Positions 4,847 through 13,862 of a stretch of 34,930 bases of DNA are shown here, piece by piece. Position 1 is the stretch's first letter, and each line of letters begins with the position of its first letter. The notes under the pieces were generated by a model, which made no database searches, was not told where the DNA came from, and saw nothing but the letters and a program-made list of their open reading frames with translations. Both the position numbers and the translations under genes were made by a program. Origin of the DNA: an uncultured Bacteroidales bacterium (GTDB taxonomy: Bacteria > Bacteroidota > Bacteroidia > Bacteroidales > Bacteroidaceae); contig CACZSQ010000034.1 in the NCBI GenBank assembly GCA_902783885.1, positions 1-34,930 of the forward strand, given 5' to 3'.

Positions 4847-6748
4847 CTAATTTTTCTTCAGTCTCTCAATGATATAGCGGCATTGCTTCTGCAGCTGTTC
4901 CATATCGCGCCAGAGGCGGAGGCGGTATCGCCAGATACGTATCCACAGCACGATGCCGACGGGGAACAGTACACCCATGAGGTTGTTGAGTTTCGCATTG
5001 CGGAAGGGGCGCGTGTGGGCATCGGGCTCCAGGATAGGAATCTCGTTGAGGGCACCAATGATGCGGTTATCGCGGCTGTTGGAGAGCTCTTCCACCATCT
5101 CTTCCAAGCGCTCGTCTAAGCCGATGACGACGCTGTCGGATTCATAGCGGAAGAAGATGCGGAAGTAGTTGGGCATCCGCCACAGGTGGCGGGTCTCCAC
5201 GTAGCTGGCGCAGTCTTGGCAGAAGGCTTCCAGTGCGGGTATCATCTTTTCGGCATCAACTTCGTTCATGATGACCTCCTTGCGGTTGATGGAGCGATTC
5301 ACACGCAGGCCGAAGAGGCGACGGAAGAAGCGGCGGTAGCCCTCGACATTGAAGACTGCGGAGTCCTGATTCGATTTCCAGGTGAGCCAGGCCCCGATGG
5401 GCGTCAGCACCATCGTGCTGAGCCAGAGCCCGAAGGCTACATCCCACTCTCCGCTCTTCGACAGCTTCTCTCCAGAGATGTTGACCATGTAATAGAAGAT
5501 GAAGAAGACTACAGAGATGACCACGGGAACGCCCAAGCCGCCTTTGCGGATGATGGCTCCCAGCGGAGCGCCGATGAAGAAGAATACGAGGCACGCCAGA
5601 GAAAGGGTGAATTTCTTGTGGCGTTCCAGCTTATGAACACGTAATGTGCGGTTCTGGTTATAGCTGTAGTCGCTCATCATCTCTGTCTGTATCTGACCGC
5701 TCCGTACGCGGTCTAGGGCAACGCGTAGCGCACGGCTGCGCTCGTGATCGGTCATGGAAATATACAATGTGTCGAAGTCCACAGGCTGTTCTGCCGCTTT
5801 CCTGGCCAGCTCCGCAGAGTCGGGCCGACCCTGCAGATGGGTGGATGTCAGGAAAGTATAGCGGTATTGGTCGTATTGAGCCAGACCGAGAGAATCCAAG
5901 AAAAGCTTGATGCTGTCGATGCCGTGGGAGAGGGCATCCAGCCCTTTGGTCTGAGCGTTGTCATTGAAGAAGTCAGCATCGATGACACTGAAGTTGTTGT
6001 CAAAGGCGATTAAATCAACTTCCTTCTTAAAGGTCTCACGCAAGTAAGGTACGGTGCTCTGGTCGAGGGCGCTACCTGTGTTTTGCATATTGCGGAAGCG
6101 CTGTCCATCATATAGTGTCAGCTTCAGGTGCATTTGGTCGGCGGTCGTTTGCAGGCGCCCGGAGTCGGCGATGACAACTTGCGTGTCATCGAAGCTGGTA
6201 CCCTGTGTGTAAATCATGATACCATAGAGCATACCCGTCTCAATGTCCTTGCGCTCTACAAAGAGGTTGTAGCCTGGTATCTCATTGTAGAATACGCCTT
6301 CAGGAATTTCCAGTTCAGGCGACTTCTGGCGCATGGAGTAGAGGAGCGCTGCCAGCTGTTTGCTGGATTCGGGCGCTATCACGTTCTGAAAATAGAAGGA
6401 GGCGATGGAGACGACAACCGAGAAGAAGAATACCGGGCGGAGAATGCGCACCAGCGGAATGCCTGCGGCTTTCATGGCCAGGAGTTCCAAGCGTTCGCCC
6501 ATATTACCGAATGTGATGAGTGCTGCCAGTAGCAAAGCCAACGGGATGGATATGGGCACCAGCGTCATGGCTGCATAGAAGAAAAACTTAGCCAACACCC
6601 AAAACGTGAGTCCTTTGCCTATCAGGTCTTCAACATAGCGCCACAAGAACTGCATCATGAAGATGAAGAGGCAGATGAAGAAGGTTCCCGAGAACAACAG
6701 CGAGAACTGCTTCAAAATGAATATGTCCAGTTTCTTAAGGATTCTCAT
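4847..6748 (-). CDS. LptF/LptG-family permease with C-terminal extension
   Basis: A 633-residue member of the YjgP/YjgQ (LptF/LptG) family, the inner-membrane part of the lipopolysaccharide transporter LptBFGC. The N-terminus [20 protein letters not shown] and the first three membrane segments (about 15-35, 58-80, 103-125) are typical, followed by a periplasmic beta domain (about 130-370) and three more membrane segments (about 378-460) including FFIGAPLGAIIRKGG, a family hallmark. The usual length is near 360, so residues 465-633 are an extra part with another hydrophobic segment near 590-612 (MGVLFPVGIVLWIRIWRY). Its start overlaps the ispH stop by 4 bp. LptF versus LptG cannot be decided by eye. 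Confidence 0.9.
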   Translation of the reverse strand: MRILKKLDIFILKQFSLLFSGTFFICLFIFMMQFLWRYVEDLIGKGLTFWVLAKFFFYAAMTLVPISIPLALLLAALITFGNMGERLELLAMKAAGIPLVRILRPVFFFSVVVSIASFYFQNVIAPESSKQLAALLYSMRQKSPELEIPEGVFYNEIPGYNLFVERKDIETGMLYGIMIYTQGTSFDDTQVVIADSGRLQTTADQMHLKLTLYDGQRFRNMQNTGSALDQSTVPYLRETFKKEVDLIAFDNNFSVIDADFFNDNAQTKGLDALSHGIDSIKLFLDSLGLAQYDQYRYTFLTSTHLQGRPDSAELARKAAEQPVDFDTLYISMTDHERSRALRVALDRVRSGQIQTEMMSDYSYNQNRTLRVHKLERHKKFTLSLACLVFFFIGAPLGAIIRKGGLGVPVVISVVFFIFYYMVNISGEKLSKSGEWDVAFGLWLSTMVLTPIGAWLTWKSNQDSAVFNVEGYRRFFRRLFGLRVNRSINRKEVIMNEVDAEKMIPALEAFCQDCASYVETRHLWRMPNYFRIFFRYESDSVVIGLDERLEEMVEELSNSRDNRIIGALNEIPILEPDAHTRPFRNAKLNNLMGVLFPVGIVLWIRIWRYRLRLWRDMEQLQKQCRYIIERLKKN

Positions 6749-7638
6749 GTTTCCAAAGTAAGGGTGTCAGCGATGCGTTGCTTGCACTGCTCCATCAGCC
6801 ATTTGGGAGTTGAGGTGGCGCCGCAGATGCCGATGGAGAGCTTTCGGTTCTGTGCCATCGCATCTTTGAGGGGTTGCAAGGTATCTATTTCAGCAGGACT
6901 GTCAATCATATAGGACTGCGCATTGGCTTGTGCACACTCCTGAAAAAGTGCCCGTCCGTTGCTGCTTTTTTGGCCGCAGACGAAGAGAATGATATCGTGG
7001 CTGCGGGCAAAATCGCGGATGTGGGGGATGCGGTTGGCCACCTGTCGGCAGATGGTGTCGGCATAGGTGAAGGTGGCTGTGGGGGCAATGTGGGCTTGAA
7101 TATACTCTACCACCTGTCGGAAGCCTTCCAGGGATTTCGTGGTCTGAGAGTAGAGGGCAATGTCGCGTGTGAAGTCAAGCTGAGCGGCCTCCTCGGGGGT
7201 CTCAATGACAATCGCTGTCCCTTCTGTTTGTCCCACGAGACCAAGTACCTCGGCGTGACCTCGTTTCCCGAAGATGACGATTTGCTTGTTGCGCTGCACG
7301 TCGGCAACAAATTCGCGTTTGATGCGTTCTTGCAAGTGCAACACCACGGGGCAGGTGGCATCAATCAGGTGAATCTGGTTCTGCTCGGCCAAAGCGTAAG
7401 TGGACGGCGGCTCACCGTGAGCACGTAAGAGCACGTGGGCATCGCGCAGTTGCGAAAACTGCTCATGGTCGATTGTGACAAGACCTTGTGCGCGCAAACG
7501 TTCTACCTCGCGCCCATTGTGCACGATGTCGCCGAGGCAGTACAGCGGGCATCCCTGCTGCAACTCCTCCTCAGCTTTCCCGATAGCGCGTGTCACGCCA
7601 AAACAAAAGCCCGAACCGGTATCGATTTCAATCTTCAA
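6745..7638 (-). CDS. ispH: 4-hydroxy-3-methylbut-2-enyl diphosphate reductase
   Basis: IspH catalyses the last MEP-pathway step, giving IPP and DMAPP, with a 4Fe-4S cluster. The three cluster cysteines are visible in [19 protein letters not shown] and [11 protein letters not shown], and [15 protein letters not shown] [12 protein letters not shown] is present. No ATG is available. The chosen TTG at 7638 gives [15 protein letters not shown], the usual family N-terminus, and is preceded by AAGGAGAG, a good Shine-Dalgarno sequence, inside the 3' end of cmk. A TTG at 7659 would add seven residues and lacks that site. Overlap with cmk is 11 bp and with the lptF/G gene 4 bp, pointing to translational coupling. 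About 297 residues, normal length. Confidence 0.95.
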   Translation of the reverse strand: MKIEIDTGSGFCFGVTRAIGKAEEELQQGCPLYCLGDIVHNGREVERLRAQGLVTIDHEQFSQLRDAHVLLRAHGEPPSTYALAEQNQIHLIDATCPVVLHLQERIKREFVADVQRNKQIVIFGKRGHAEVLGLVGQTEGTAIVIETPEEAAQLDFTRDIALYSQTTKSLEGFRQVVEYIQAHIAPTATFTYADTICRQVANRIPHIRDFARSHDIILFVCGQKSSNGRALFQECAQANAQSYMIDSPAEIDTLQPLKDAMAQNRKLSIGICGATSTPKWLMEQCKQRIADTLTLET

Positions 7639-8320
7639 CTCTCTCCTTGAATCTGTCAAGTAGCCATTGTTTCTGCTCCGCGATGGTCATGTGGCTGTTG
7701 TCCAAGACCAGCGCATCATCAGCCTGCCGTAAAGGAGCAACAGCGCGAGTGGAATCGATGTGGTCGCGCTCGCGAAGGTTCTGAAGCACAGCCTCGAAGT
7801 CGGGCTGTTCGCCTTTGGCAACCAACTCATCATAACGTCGCTGGGCACGGATTTCATCGGAGGCGGTCACGAAGACTTTCATCTCTGCATGGGGGAATAC
7901 GGCTGTGCCGATGTCGCGGCCGTCCATGACGATGCCGCCCTCGCGGCCCATTGCCTGCTGCTGTGCCGTCATAGCTGCACGCACAAAGGGGAGCGCTGCC
8001 ACAGGGCTGACGAGTCCTGACACCTCCATTGTGCGAATACGTGTTTCCACGTTTTCTCCGTTCAGGTAGGTGTCCGGTCGTCCCGTGTCCGGGTTCAGTC
8101 GGAAGGATACGTGAATCTCTTGCATCCGGTTTTCGAGCGCCTCGGCATCAGGGGTGCCGTCTGCTTTGATGAGCCCTTGCTCGATGCAGAACAGTGTGCA
8201 ACAGCGGTACATAGCTCCGCTATCAATATAGATATAGCCGATTTCACGAGCCAAGTCTTTGGCCATTGTGCTCTTGCCGCATGAACTATGGCCGTCAATG
8301 GCAATGGTAATTTTTCTCAT
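7628..8320 (-). CDS. cmk: Cytidylate kinase
   Basis: A 230-residue kinase that phosphorylates CMP and dCMP with ATP. It begins [20 protein letters not shown], whose GHSSCGKST is the P-loop. DSGAMYR and [18 protein letters not shown] are hallmark CMP kinase motifs, and [13 protein letters not shown] is the late Asp-Ser-Thr motif. An ATG eight codons further upstream exists but lies in the CATTCTT-type repeat, so 8320 is preferred. It is the second gene of the porQ-cmk-ispH-lptF/G run. Confidence 0.96.
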   Translation of the reverse strand: MRKITIAIDGHSSCGKSTMAKDLAREIGYIYIDSGAMYRCCTLFCIEQGLIKADGTPDAEALENRMQEIHVSFRLNPDTGRPDTYLNGENVETRIRTMEVSGLVSPVAALPFVRAAMTAQQQAMGREGGIVMDGRDIGTAVFPHAEMKVFVTASDEIRAQRRYDELVAKGEQPDFEAVLQNLRERDHIDSTRAVAPLRQADDALVLDNSHMTIAEQKQWLLDRFKERVED

Positions 8321-8328
8321 ATTCTTCT

Positions 8329-8365
8329 TCTTTTCATTCTTCACTCTTCATTCTTCACTCTTCAT
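8329..8365. repeat. CATTCTT-type heptamer repeat between porQ and cmk
   Basis: About four or five units of cattctt/cactctt fill the short gap between the porQ stop and the cmk start. Same family as 11412-11444, 22341-22436 and 31165-31211. Confidence 0.7.
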
Positions 8366-9352
8366 TTATAAATGGTACTGTGCCGTAACCATCAAGGCAG
8401 GCATAGACACATGATATTTGGCATAGGCCACTCCGATGTTGAAGCGCTTGAGCTGAAAACCGGCACCGAAAGAAAGACCGGCGCCATGGGCGGCACCTGC
8501 GGCCTTGAGCTCAAATGCCCTGCGAAAACTATAACCGGCAGAGATGTAGAAGACGTCAATAGGCATGATATCAACACCCAATACAATGTGGTTCGTGAAG
8601 ATGCGACCATTGGACAACTCACCCGATGTGCTATAGTAATCAGATGATTTCCAACGGAGCAAGTCCACAAATGTGACTGAGAAGCGGATGGGCGCGTTTT
8701 CCAATTGTTTGGTAAAGCCAAGCCGCAAATCCATTGGCAACCGTTCGCGCTTATCGCCGAAGGCTTTCACCTGTCCGCCCCAGTTGGCGGCCACGAGCGA
8801 AGCAAAAAAGTTTTCATCATCGTTCCAATAATTGAAACCGAGATCTACGGCTAATGCCACAGACGTGTAGCTCCCGTATTTGGAATAGATGAACTTGCCT
8901 ACAGCACCGCCTGTGAGGTTTTCGGTTAGTGCATAGGAATATCCCCCGCTAATAGCCATATCAATGGCAGAGAACTCGCCTAATTCCACCCCCTCGACGG
9001 ACATCTCACGCATAGAACCATAACTCACAAACTGAGCGCCGACACCCCATGTGCCACGCTCACGGTGAGATTTTATCCATGATGCGTTACCCACCTTGCA
9101 GCCCTGCATATAAGAGAGGAAACTGAAATTGATGGACTTGTCGCTGACATTGGACATCAGTGCCGGGTTCTGAAAGAACAGCGACGCATCATCATCGGGA
9201 AGCGACACATTGGCACCACCCAACGCCATAGCATGGGATGAACTGGGCAGGCTGAGGAAGTTGAAAACCGATGTGCTCTCAGTCTGTGCAGTCGTCAATG
9301 ATGCCATTCCGACAACCAACAGAAGTGTAAGAAAGAATTTTTTTTGTCGCAT
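8366..9352 (-). CDS. porQ: Type IX secretion system protein PorQ
   Basis: A 328-residue outer-membrane protein of the PorV/FadL-like barrel type. It starts MRQKKFFLTLLLVVGMASL with a signal peptide cut after TTAQ, and the mature start SVFNFLSLPSSSHAMALGG, followed by DDDASLFFQNPAL, is the PorQ signature. PorQ belongs to the attachment complex of the Bacteroidetes type IX system, which anchors exported CTD proteins on the cell surface. The longer open frame up to 9628 is rejected because a -7 box (TACCTTTG) lies just upstream of the ATG at 9352. First gene of the porQ-cmk-ispH operon. The T9SS link matches the CTD-bearing protein at 16031-19231. Confidence 0.92.
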   Translation of the reverse strand: MRQKKFFLTLLLVVGMASLTTAQTESTSVFNFLSLPSSSHAMALGGANVSLPDDDASLFFQNPALMSNVSDKSINFSFLSYMQGCKVGNASWIKSHRERGTWGVGAQFVSYGSMREMSVEGVELGEFSAIDMAISGGYSYALTENLTGGAVGKFIYSKYGSYTSVALAVDLGFNYWNDDENFFASLVAANWGGQVKAFGDKRERLPMDLRLGFTKQLENAPIRFSVTFVDLLRWKSSDYYSTSGELSNGRIFTNHIVLGVDIMPIDVFYISAGYSFRRAFELKAAGAAHGAGLSFGAGFQLKRFNIGVAYAKYHVSMPALMVTAQYHL

Positions 9353-9368
9353 AAGTCGTTTTCGCGCA

Positions 9369-9376
9369 CAAAGGTA
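9369..9376 (-). promoter_or_regulatory. -7 box (TACCTTTG) of the porQ operon
   Basis: TACCTTTG on the minus strand, 16 bp before the porQ ATG, leaving a very short leader. It is divergent from the tonB promoter. Confidence 0.65.
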
Positions 9377-9504
9377 GGCATTATTTCGTGAATATAACGA
9401 ATCGAAAGCACGTTTTGAGGTGCTGAAACGTACTTTTTTCATAAAAAAGGGCCAAGAAATGAAAAAAAAAGCCTCAAAGGAATTCATGTATCGAAAAAAA
9501 GTCA

Positions 9505-9512
9505 TACTTTTG
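9505..9512 (+). promoter_or_regulatory. -7 box (TACTTTTG) of tonB
   Basis: TACTTTTG on the plus strand, about 67 bp before the tonB start. No clear -33 TTTG is seen. Confidence 0.6.
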
Positions 9513-9578
9513 TGGCGATTGACACGCAAATGTGTCCTCTTTTGACGTCGCAAATAGATAAAAAAGCTAAATATCCTT

Positions 9579-10292
9579 ATGGAAGAAATCAAATCAATGA
9601 CTGATGAACTGCGTGGACAGCGCGGCACTAGCCTCTTGCTTGGTTATGTGCTGGTGTTGGCAGTTTTGTTCGTGGCTTTTGAGTACACGACCCGCGAGAT
9701 TAAGTACGATGAGTTGGAACCCATCTATGAGAGTGCCTTTGAGGAGGATATGATTCCTATCACCACTCAGAAGGAACAGATGGCTCCCCCGCCAGCAGCA
9801 GCTCCCAAGGTGGCTGAGATTCTCAACATCGTGGACGATGAGACAGAACTGGCCGAGGAGGAGGTCCAGACGTCAGAGGAGGTCAATCAGGCAATCTCCA
9901 CCGTTACCGGCGATGGTGCTCCCACTGCTGTTGTAGCTGCTCCAGTCGGACCTGTACGTGAGGAAGGCGACGATGACCGTATCTTTGAGGTTGTTGAAGA
10001 AAACGCTATGTTCCCCGGTGGCGATGCCGCATGTTTTGAGTGGCTCTCCAAGCACATTAAATATCCCGCAATCGCACAGGATCAGGGTATTCAGGGCCGT
10101 GTGATGGTTCAGTTCGTCGTGAACAAAGACGGTTCTATCGTCGATGTGAAGATCCTCCGCTCTCCGGATCCCTCGCTTGCTAAAGAAGCAGAGCGCGTAG
10201 TGAAGGAGATGCCGAAGTGGAAACCTGCTCGCCAGAACAACAAGCCTGTGCGTTCACGTTTCAACCTGCCTGTTATGTTCCGTCTGCAATAA
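9579..10292 (+). CDS. tonB: TonB energy transducer
   Basis: A 237-residue TonB that couples the ExbB/ExbD proton channel to outer-membrane transporters. One membrane anchor (about 19-36, LLLGYVLVLAVLFVAFEYT) is followed by an acidic and Ala/Pro-rich periplasmic linker (about 65-140, including APPPAAAPKVAEI). The C-terminal TonB domain (about 147-237) has AMFPGGDAACFEWLSKHIKY, GRVMVQFVVNKDGSI and the closing FNLPVMFRLQ typical of Bacteroidetes. A terminator follows. The exbB and exbD partners lie about 2 kb downstream on the same strand, separated by two unrelated genes. Confidence 0.95.
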   Translation: MEEIKSMTDELRGQRGTSLLLGYVLVLAVLFVAFEYTTREIKYDELEPIYESAFEEDMIPITTQKEQMAPPPAAAPKVAEILNIVDDETELAEEEVQTSEEVNQAISTVTGDGAPTAVVAAPVGPVREEGDDDRIFEVVEENAMFPGGDAACFEWLSKHIKYPAIAQDQGIQGRVMVQFVVNKDGSIVDVKILRSPDPSLAKEAERVVKEMPKWKPARQNNKPVRSRFNLPVMFRLQ

Positions 10293-10353
10293 GCAGTAGA
10301 TAGAAAATACACCTTATTATATATAATAGGTATTGTACAATTGATACAAACAG

Positions 10354-10385
10354 GGAGGCTGCGCCATGAAGTGCAGCCTCCTTTT
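10354..10385 (+). terminator. Intrinsic terminator after tonB
   Basis: ggaggctgc (10354-10362) and gcagcctcc (10373-10381) form a perfect 9-bp stem with a 10-nt loop, followed by TTTT. Confidence 0.85.
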
Positions 10386-10401
10386 ATAAAAAGTCAACCC
10401 T

Positions 10402-11373
10402 ATGAAAACAGCGAAAGAGGTGCTTGCTTTGGTGAACAAGGCATTAGCGGATTTGCCTTTCGAACGCAAGCCTGAGGGCTTGTATGCTCCTGTAAAATAT
10501 GAACTTTCATTGGGCGGAAAGCGTATCCGGCCCGTATTGATGCTCATGTCCTACGAGCTGTATCGGGACGATGTGGAAAGCATCATCCCTACTGCGCTTG
10601 GCCTGGAAATGTATCATAACTATACATTGCTTCACGATGATGTGATGGATAGGGCAGATATGAGGCGCGGCAAACCCACCGTCCACAAGGTTTGGAACGA
10701 GAATACAGCGATTCTTTCTGGCGATGCCATGCTGGTCCTGGCCTACCAACTCATGGGGCAGGCGAAGGCCGATTACCTGAAGCCGGTGCTAGATTTGTTT
10801 ACAGAAACGGCGTTAGAGATTGGCGAAGGTCAGCAGTATGACATGGAATTTGAGCAGCGCTCGGATGTCCGTGAGGAGGAATACATAGAGATGATTCGAC
10901 TGAAGACTTCTGTGCTGTTGGCTTGTGCCGTGAAAATGGGCGCTATGCAGGCTGGAGCTCCACAGGCAGATATGGAACATCTTTACGCGTTCGGTGAGAA
11001 CTTAGGTCTGGCCTTCCAATTGCAGGATGACCTGCTTGACGTTTATGGAGACCCTGAAACCTTTGGAAAGAAAATTGGAGGTGACATCCTTGAGGGCAAA
11101 AAGACCTTTATGCTCATCAATGCTTATCGGCTGGCCATTGCAGACCAACGTGCGGCTTTGGATTCATGGTTTGCCAATTCTTCTGATTCTGCTGCTAAGA
11201 TAGCGGCCGTTACCGATTTGTACAATCAAATAGGCATCAGGCAGTTGGCAGAAGCGAAAATCAAGCATTATTTTGATGTCGCCTTCGACAGCCTTGATGC
11301 TGTGGGTCTGCCTGCTCAACGCAAAGAGCCTCTTCGAACGCTTGCTCTCTCTCTCTTTGGCAGACAGAGTTAG
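10402..11373 (+). CDS. Polyprenyl (farnesyl/geranylgeranyl-type) diphosphate synthase
   Basis: A 323-residue trans-isoprenyl diphosphate synthase that elongates IPP onto allylic diphosphates. The first Asp-rich motif is in LLHDDVMDRADMRRGKPTVH and the second in QDDLLDVYGD; GGKRIRPVLMLMSYELY and KIGGDILEGKKT are the flanking substrate motifs. Chain length cannot be fixed by eye; in related genomes this gene is annotated as a farnesyl or geranylgeranyl synthase. It starts about 15 bp past the tonB terminator and probably runs with tatD. It uses the IPP/DMAPP supplied by IspH and IspD, both encoded in this window. Confidence 0.92.
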   Translation: MKTAKEVLALVNKALADLPFERKPEGLYAPVKYELSLGGKRIRPVLMLMSYELYRDDVESIIPTALGLEMYHNYTLLHDDVMDRADMRRGKPTVHKVWNENTAILSGDAMLVLAYQLMGQAKADYLKPVLDLFTETALEIGEGQQYDMEFEQRSDVREEEYIEMIRLKTSVLLACAVKMGAMQAGAPQADMEHLYAFGENLGLAFQLQDDLLDVYGDPETFGKKIGGDILEGKKTFMLINAYRLAIADQRAALDSWFANSSDSAAKIAAVTDLYNQIGIRQLAEAKIKHYFDVAFDSLDAVGLPAQRKEPLRTLALSLFGRQS

Positions 11374-11411
11374 CTTAAACGTTGCCCTTTTCCCCATTTT
11401 CAATACCCTTT

Positions 11412-11444
11412 ATTCATTTTTCATTTTTCATTCTTCATTCTCAT
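11412..11444. repeat. CATTCTT-type repeat before tatD
   Basis: About four units of the heptamer family (tcatttttcattcttcattctcat) lie directly in front of the likely TTG start of tatD. Confidence 0.6.
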
Positions 11445-12248
11445 TTGATAATAGATACCCATAGCCACCTCTACGGTCCGGAATATGAAAAGGATATAGA
11501 TGCTGTGCTCGAACGGGCACAGGCTGTTGGCGTAGCCAAAATATTCTTGCCCAATATCAATGCTGCCAGCACAGCCTCTATGCTTTCTTTGGCAGCTCGG
11601 CATCCGGGAATCCTTTATCCTATGATAGGTTTGCATCCTGAGGATATAGGCCAAAGCTGGCGTGAGGTCTTGCCCCGGATGGAGGCTCTGTTGGCATGCC
11701 CTGAACATCCGTTTATTGCAGTCGGTGAGGTAGGACTGGATTATTATTGGGACAGCTCGCTCTATGACGAACAACAGGAGGCGTTAGACATTCAGGTGGG
11801 ATGGGCATTACACTACGATTTGCCCCTCATGATTCACACGCGAAAAGCCCATCAAGAGATGGTGAAGCTGCTCAAACGGCACGTTGAAAAAGAGAAGACG
11901 TCAAATGGCAAATTAATGGGTGTCTTCCATTGTTTCGGTGGATCTGAAGAGGAAGCAGAAGAGTTGCTTCGTTTTCAAGGTTTCATGTTGGGTATCGGTG
12001 GTGTGCTTACCTATAAGAAGAGCCATTTGCCAGAAGTGCTGAAAGAGGTTGTTCCTCTCGACCGCATAGTATTGGAAACAGATGCACCCTATTTAGCCCC
12101 TGTCCCCTATCGTGGAAAACGTAACGAAAGTGCCTTTCTCATTGAAGTCGTGAAGAGACTTTCTGAAATTTATGATTGCACAGTCGAAGAAGTGGCTTCA
12201 ATCACCACAAGAAATGCACTAAACACTTTCCCAAAAGCGCAATCTTAA
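11445..12248 (+). CDS. tatD: TatD-family metal-dependent DNase/hydrolase
   Basis: A 267-residue TIM-barrel hydrolase of the TatD family (deoxyribonuclease / 3'-5' exonuclease activity in characterised members). Metal ligands are visible: DTHSHL at the N-terminus, GEVGLDYYWDSS, MIHTRKAHQEM, GVFHCFGG and LETDAPYLAP. The open frame extends upstream to an ATG at 11382, but those codons lie in the CATTCTT repeat. Starting at the TTG at 11445 gives MIIDTHSHLYGP, the usual family N-terminus, so a TTG start is preferred without a visible Shine-Dalgarno site. Confidence 0.92.
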   Translation: MIIDTHSHLYGPEYEKDIDAVLERAQAVGVAKIFLPNINAASTASMLSLAARHPGILYPMIGLHPEDIGQSWREVLPRMEALLACPEHPFIAVGEVGLDYYWDSSLYDEQQEALDIQVGWALHYDLPLMIHTRKAHQEMVKLLKRHVEKEKTSNGKLMGVFHCFGGSEEEAEELLRFQGFMLGIGGVLTYKKSHLPEVLKEVVPLDRIVLETDAPYLAPVPYRGKRNESAFLIEVVKRLSEIYDCTVEEVASITTRNALNTFPKAQS

Positions 12249-12333
12249 CGCTTTTTGCCCCTTAAAATGAAGAAAAAACCACTTTCATGTAAACTTTTTC
12301 CTCGAAAATGATGAGGATAAGCAAAAAAAAGGA

Positions 12334-12341
12334 TATTTTTG
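12334..12341 (+). promoter_or_regulatory. -7 box (TATTTTTG) of the exbB operon
   Basis: TATTTTTG fits TAnnTTTG and lies 78 bp before the exbB start, giving a leader of about 70 nt. Confidence 0.6.
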
Positions 12342-12418
12342 TACCGAATTATCGAGATATGAATGCAAAAACAAGACTAAAATATAACAAATTCATTCAT
12401 CATTAAACCAAAAACAAA

Positions 12419-13267
12419 ATGAAAAAGTATTTTGCAATTGTTGCAATGGTGGCTGCCTTCACGTTTGGCATGACACCTTCCGTAGTAGCTCAGGACGAAG
12501 TGGCTGATGAGGCTGCTGTTGCCGAGCAGGTTGATTCCGTAGCTGAAGAGGCTGCTGACAGTGTTGAGGCTGAAGCTCCCGCTGTGGAGGAGGCTGTAGC
12601 TCCCGTTGAAGAGGAACAGGGTCTGCACAAGACGTTGAAGACAAAGTTTATCGAGGGTGACGCTGGCTTCATGAGCCTCGTATCTATCGCTCTCGTACTC
12701 GGCCTGGCATTCTGCATTGAGCGCGTCATCTATCTGACTCTCGCTCAGGTGAACACCCGTAAGTTCATGGAAAGCCTTCGCGAGAAAGTCGAGGCTGGCA
12801 AGATTCAGGAGGCTATTGACTTCTGCGCTGGTACTCGTGGCCCCGTGGCTCAGATTTCCAAGAAGGCTATGGTAAACCTCAACAGCAATGACCAGAACGA
12901 TATCGCTACCATCGAGCGCAGCATCAATATCGAGGCTGAAGTTCAGGGCGCTTATCTTGAGGAGAACTGCTCATGGATTACCCTGTTCATCGCCATGGCT
13001 CCTTCACTCGGATTCCTTGGTACGGTGATTGGTATGGTGCAGGCTTTCGATGATATCGAGCGTGCAGGTGATATCAGCCCGACAGTCGTTGCCGGCGGTA
13101 TGAAGGTCGCCCTTATCACAACCATCTTCGGTATCGTGGTTGCTCTGATTCTGCAGGTGTTCTACAACTACGTCCTCAGCCGCGTAGAGGCTCTGAACAA
13201 CAACATGGAAGAGGCTGCTATGAGCCTGCTTGATATGTGTGTGAAGTCTCCGAAGTGCAAGAAGTAA
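12419..13267 (+). CDS. exbB: MotA/TolQ/ExbB proton channel protein with acidic N-terminal extension
   Basis: A 282-residue ExbB-type subunit of the TonB motor. Residues 1-24 (MKKYFAIVAMVAAFTFGMTP) look like a signal peptide or first anchor and are followed by a strongly acidic Ala/Glu/Val stretch (about 26-70). The core has membrane segments at about 82-105 (LVSIALVLGLAFCIERVIYL), 186-208 (WITLFIAMAPSLGFLGTVIG) and 230-255, with the family glycine/threonine motif LGFLGTVIGMVQAF. It heads a four-gene run with a membrane protein and two exbD genes. Confidence 0.93.
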   Translation: MKKYFAIVAMVAAFTFGMTPSVVAQDEVADEAAVAEQVDSVAEEAADSVEAEAPAVEEAVAPVEEEQGLHKTLKTKFIEGDAGFMSLVSIALVLGLAFCIERVIYLTLAQVNTRKFMESLREKVEAGKIQEAIDFCAGTRGPVAQISKKAMVNLNSNDQNDIATIERSINIEAEVQGAYLEENCSWITLFIAMAPSLGFLGTVIGMVQAFDDIERAGDISPTVVAGGMKVALITTIFGIVVALILQVFYNYVLSRVEALNNNMEEAAMSLLDMCVKSPKCKK

Positions 13268-13350
13268 AGTCATTTGACAATTTGACAATTAGCAAACGTC
13301 CATTACAGGTGGTTCGTTGAAATTGTAGAATTGTAACTCGTAAAATTGTA
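13268..13350. repeat. AT-rich TTTGACAATT-type intergenic repeat
   Basis: Words such as tttgacaatt and gtaaaattgta recur between exbB and the next gene. Same family as 4726-4765. Confidence 0.5.
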
Positions 13351-13360
13351 ATATTAGACT

Positions 13361-13858
13361 ATGAAACTCGAAAAGCTGTCAAATATTGCGCTGTACGCTT
13401 GCATCGGAGTCGGTGTTCTGTGCTTCGCCTTGTTCTTCTTGGTGGACTACAGCAATATGGACTTTGACGGCGTGCACGTTTCTCCGGCATTGACGGATCT
13501 CGTACTGATTCTGATGTATCTGCTGTTCCTCATCACAGCGGGTCTTACCATTTGGAGCCTTGTACGTGGAGCAACCATCAACTCCGGTAATACAGGTCCC
13601 AACCCCACGGGAATTCCCAGCGGTAAGGTGACCTTGTGCACTTGGGGCACAGTCATCGTATCCCTCGTAATTGGCCTGATTGCAGGTCTGGGCGAGGAAG
13701 CCTATACGACTGTTTCCGGCGTCACCACTTCTGCTGGTATGGTCACAGTCGTTGACATGTGGCTGTGGGCCATCTACATTCTGTCGATCATTGCTATTGC
13801 AGCCGTGGTCATCAGCATGAGTGGCTATCTTACCAAAAGCGCAACCCCGAAGGAGTAA
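13361..13858 (+). CDS. Four-helix membrane protein of the exbB-exbD operon
   Basis: A 165-residue integral membrane protein with four hydrophobic segments at about 8-28 (ALYACIGVGVLCFALFFLVD), 43-66 (LTDLVLILMYLLFLITAG), 90-110 (TLCTWGTVIVSLVIGLIAG) and 133-155 (LWAIYILSIIAIAAVVISM). It has no enzymatic motif and no named family was recognised. A protein of this kind between exbB and exbD is usual in Bacteroidales, so it is probably an accessory part of the TonB energising complex. Confidence 0.8.
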   Translation: MKLEKLSNIALYACIGVGVLCFALFFLVDYSNMDFDGVHVSPALTDLVLILMYLLFLITAGLTIWSLVRGATINSGNTGPNPTGIPSGKVTLCTWGTVIVSLVIGLIAGLGEEAYTTVSGVTTSAGMVTVVDMWLWAIYILSIIAIAAVVISMSGYLTKSATPKE

Positions 13859-13862
13859 TCTA

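Noticed and set aside
9353..9628. N-terminal extension of porQ up to 9628
   Set aside because: It would overlap the tonB start and lies upstream of the porQ -7 box; the signal peptide starts at 9352.
11382..11444. ATG start for tatD at 11382
   Set aside because: The codons are intergenic CATTCTT repeat and the family begins at the TTG at 11445.
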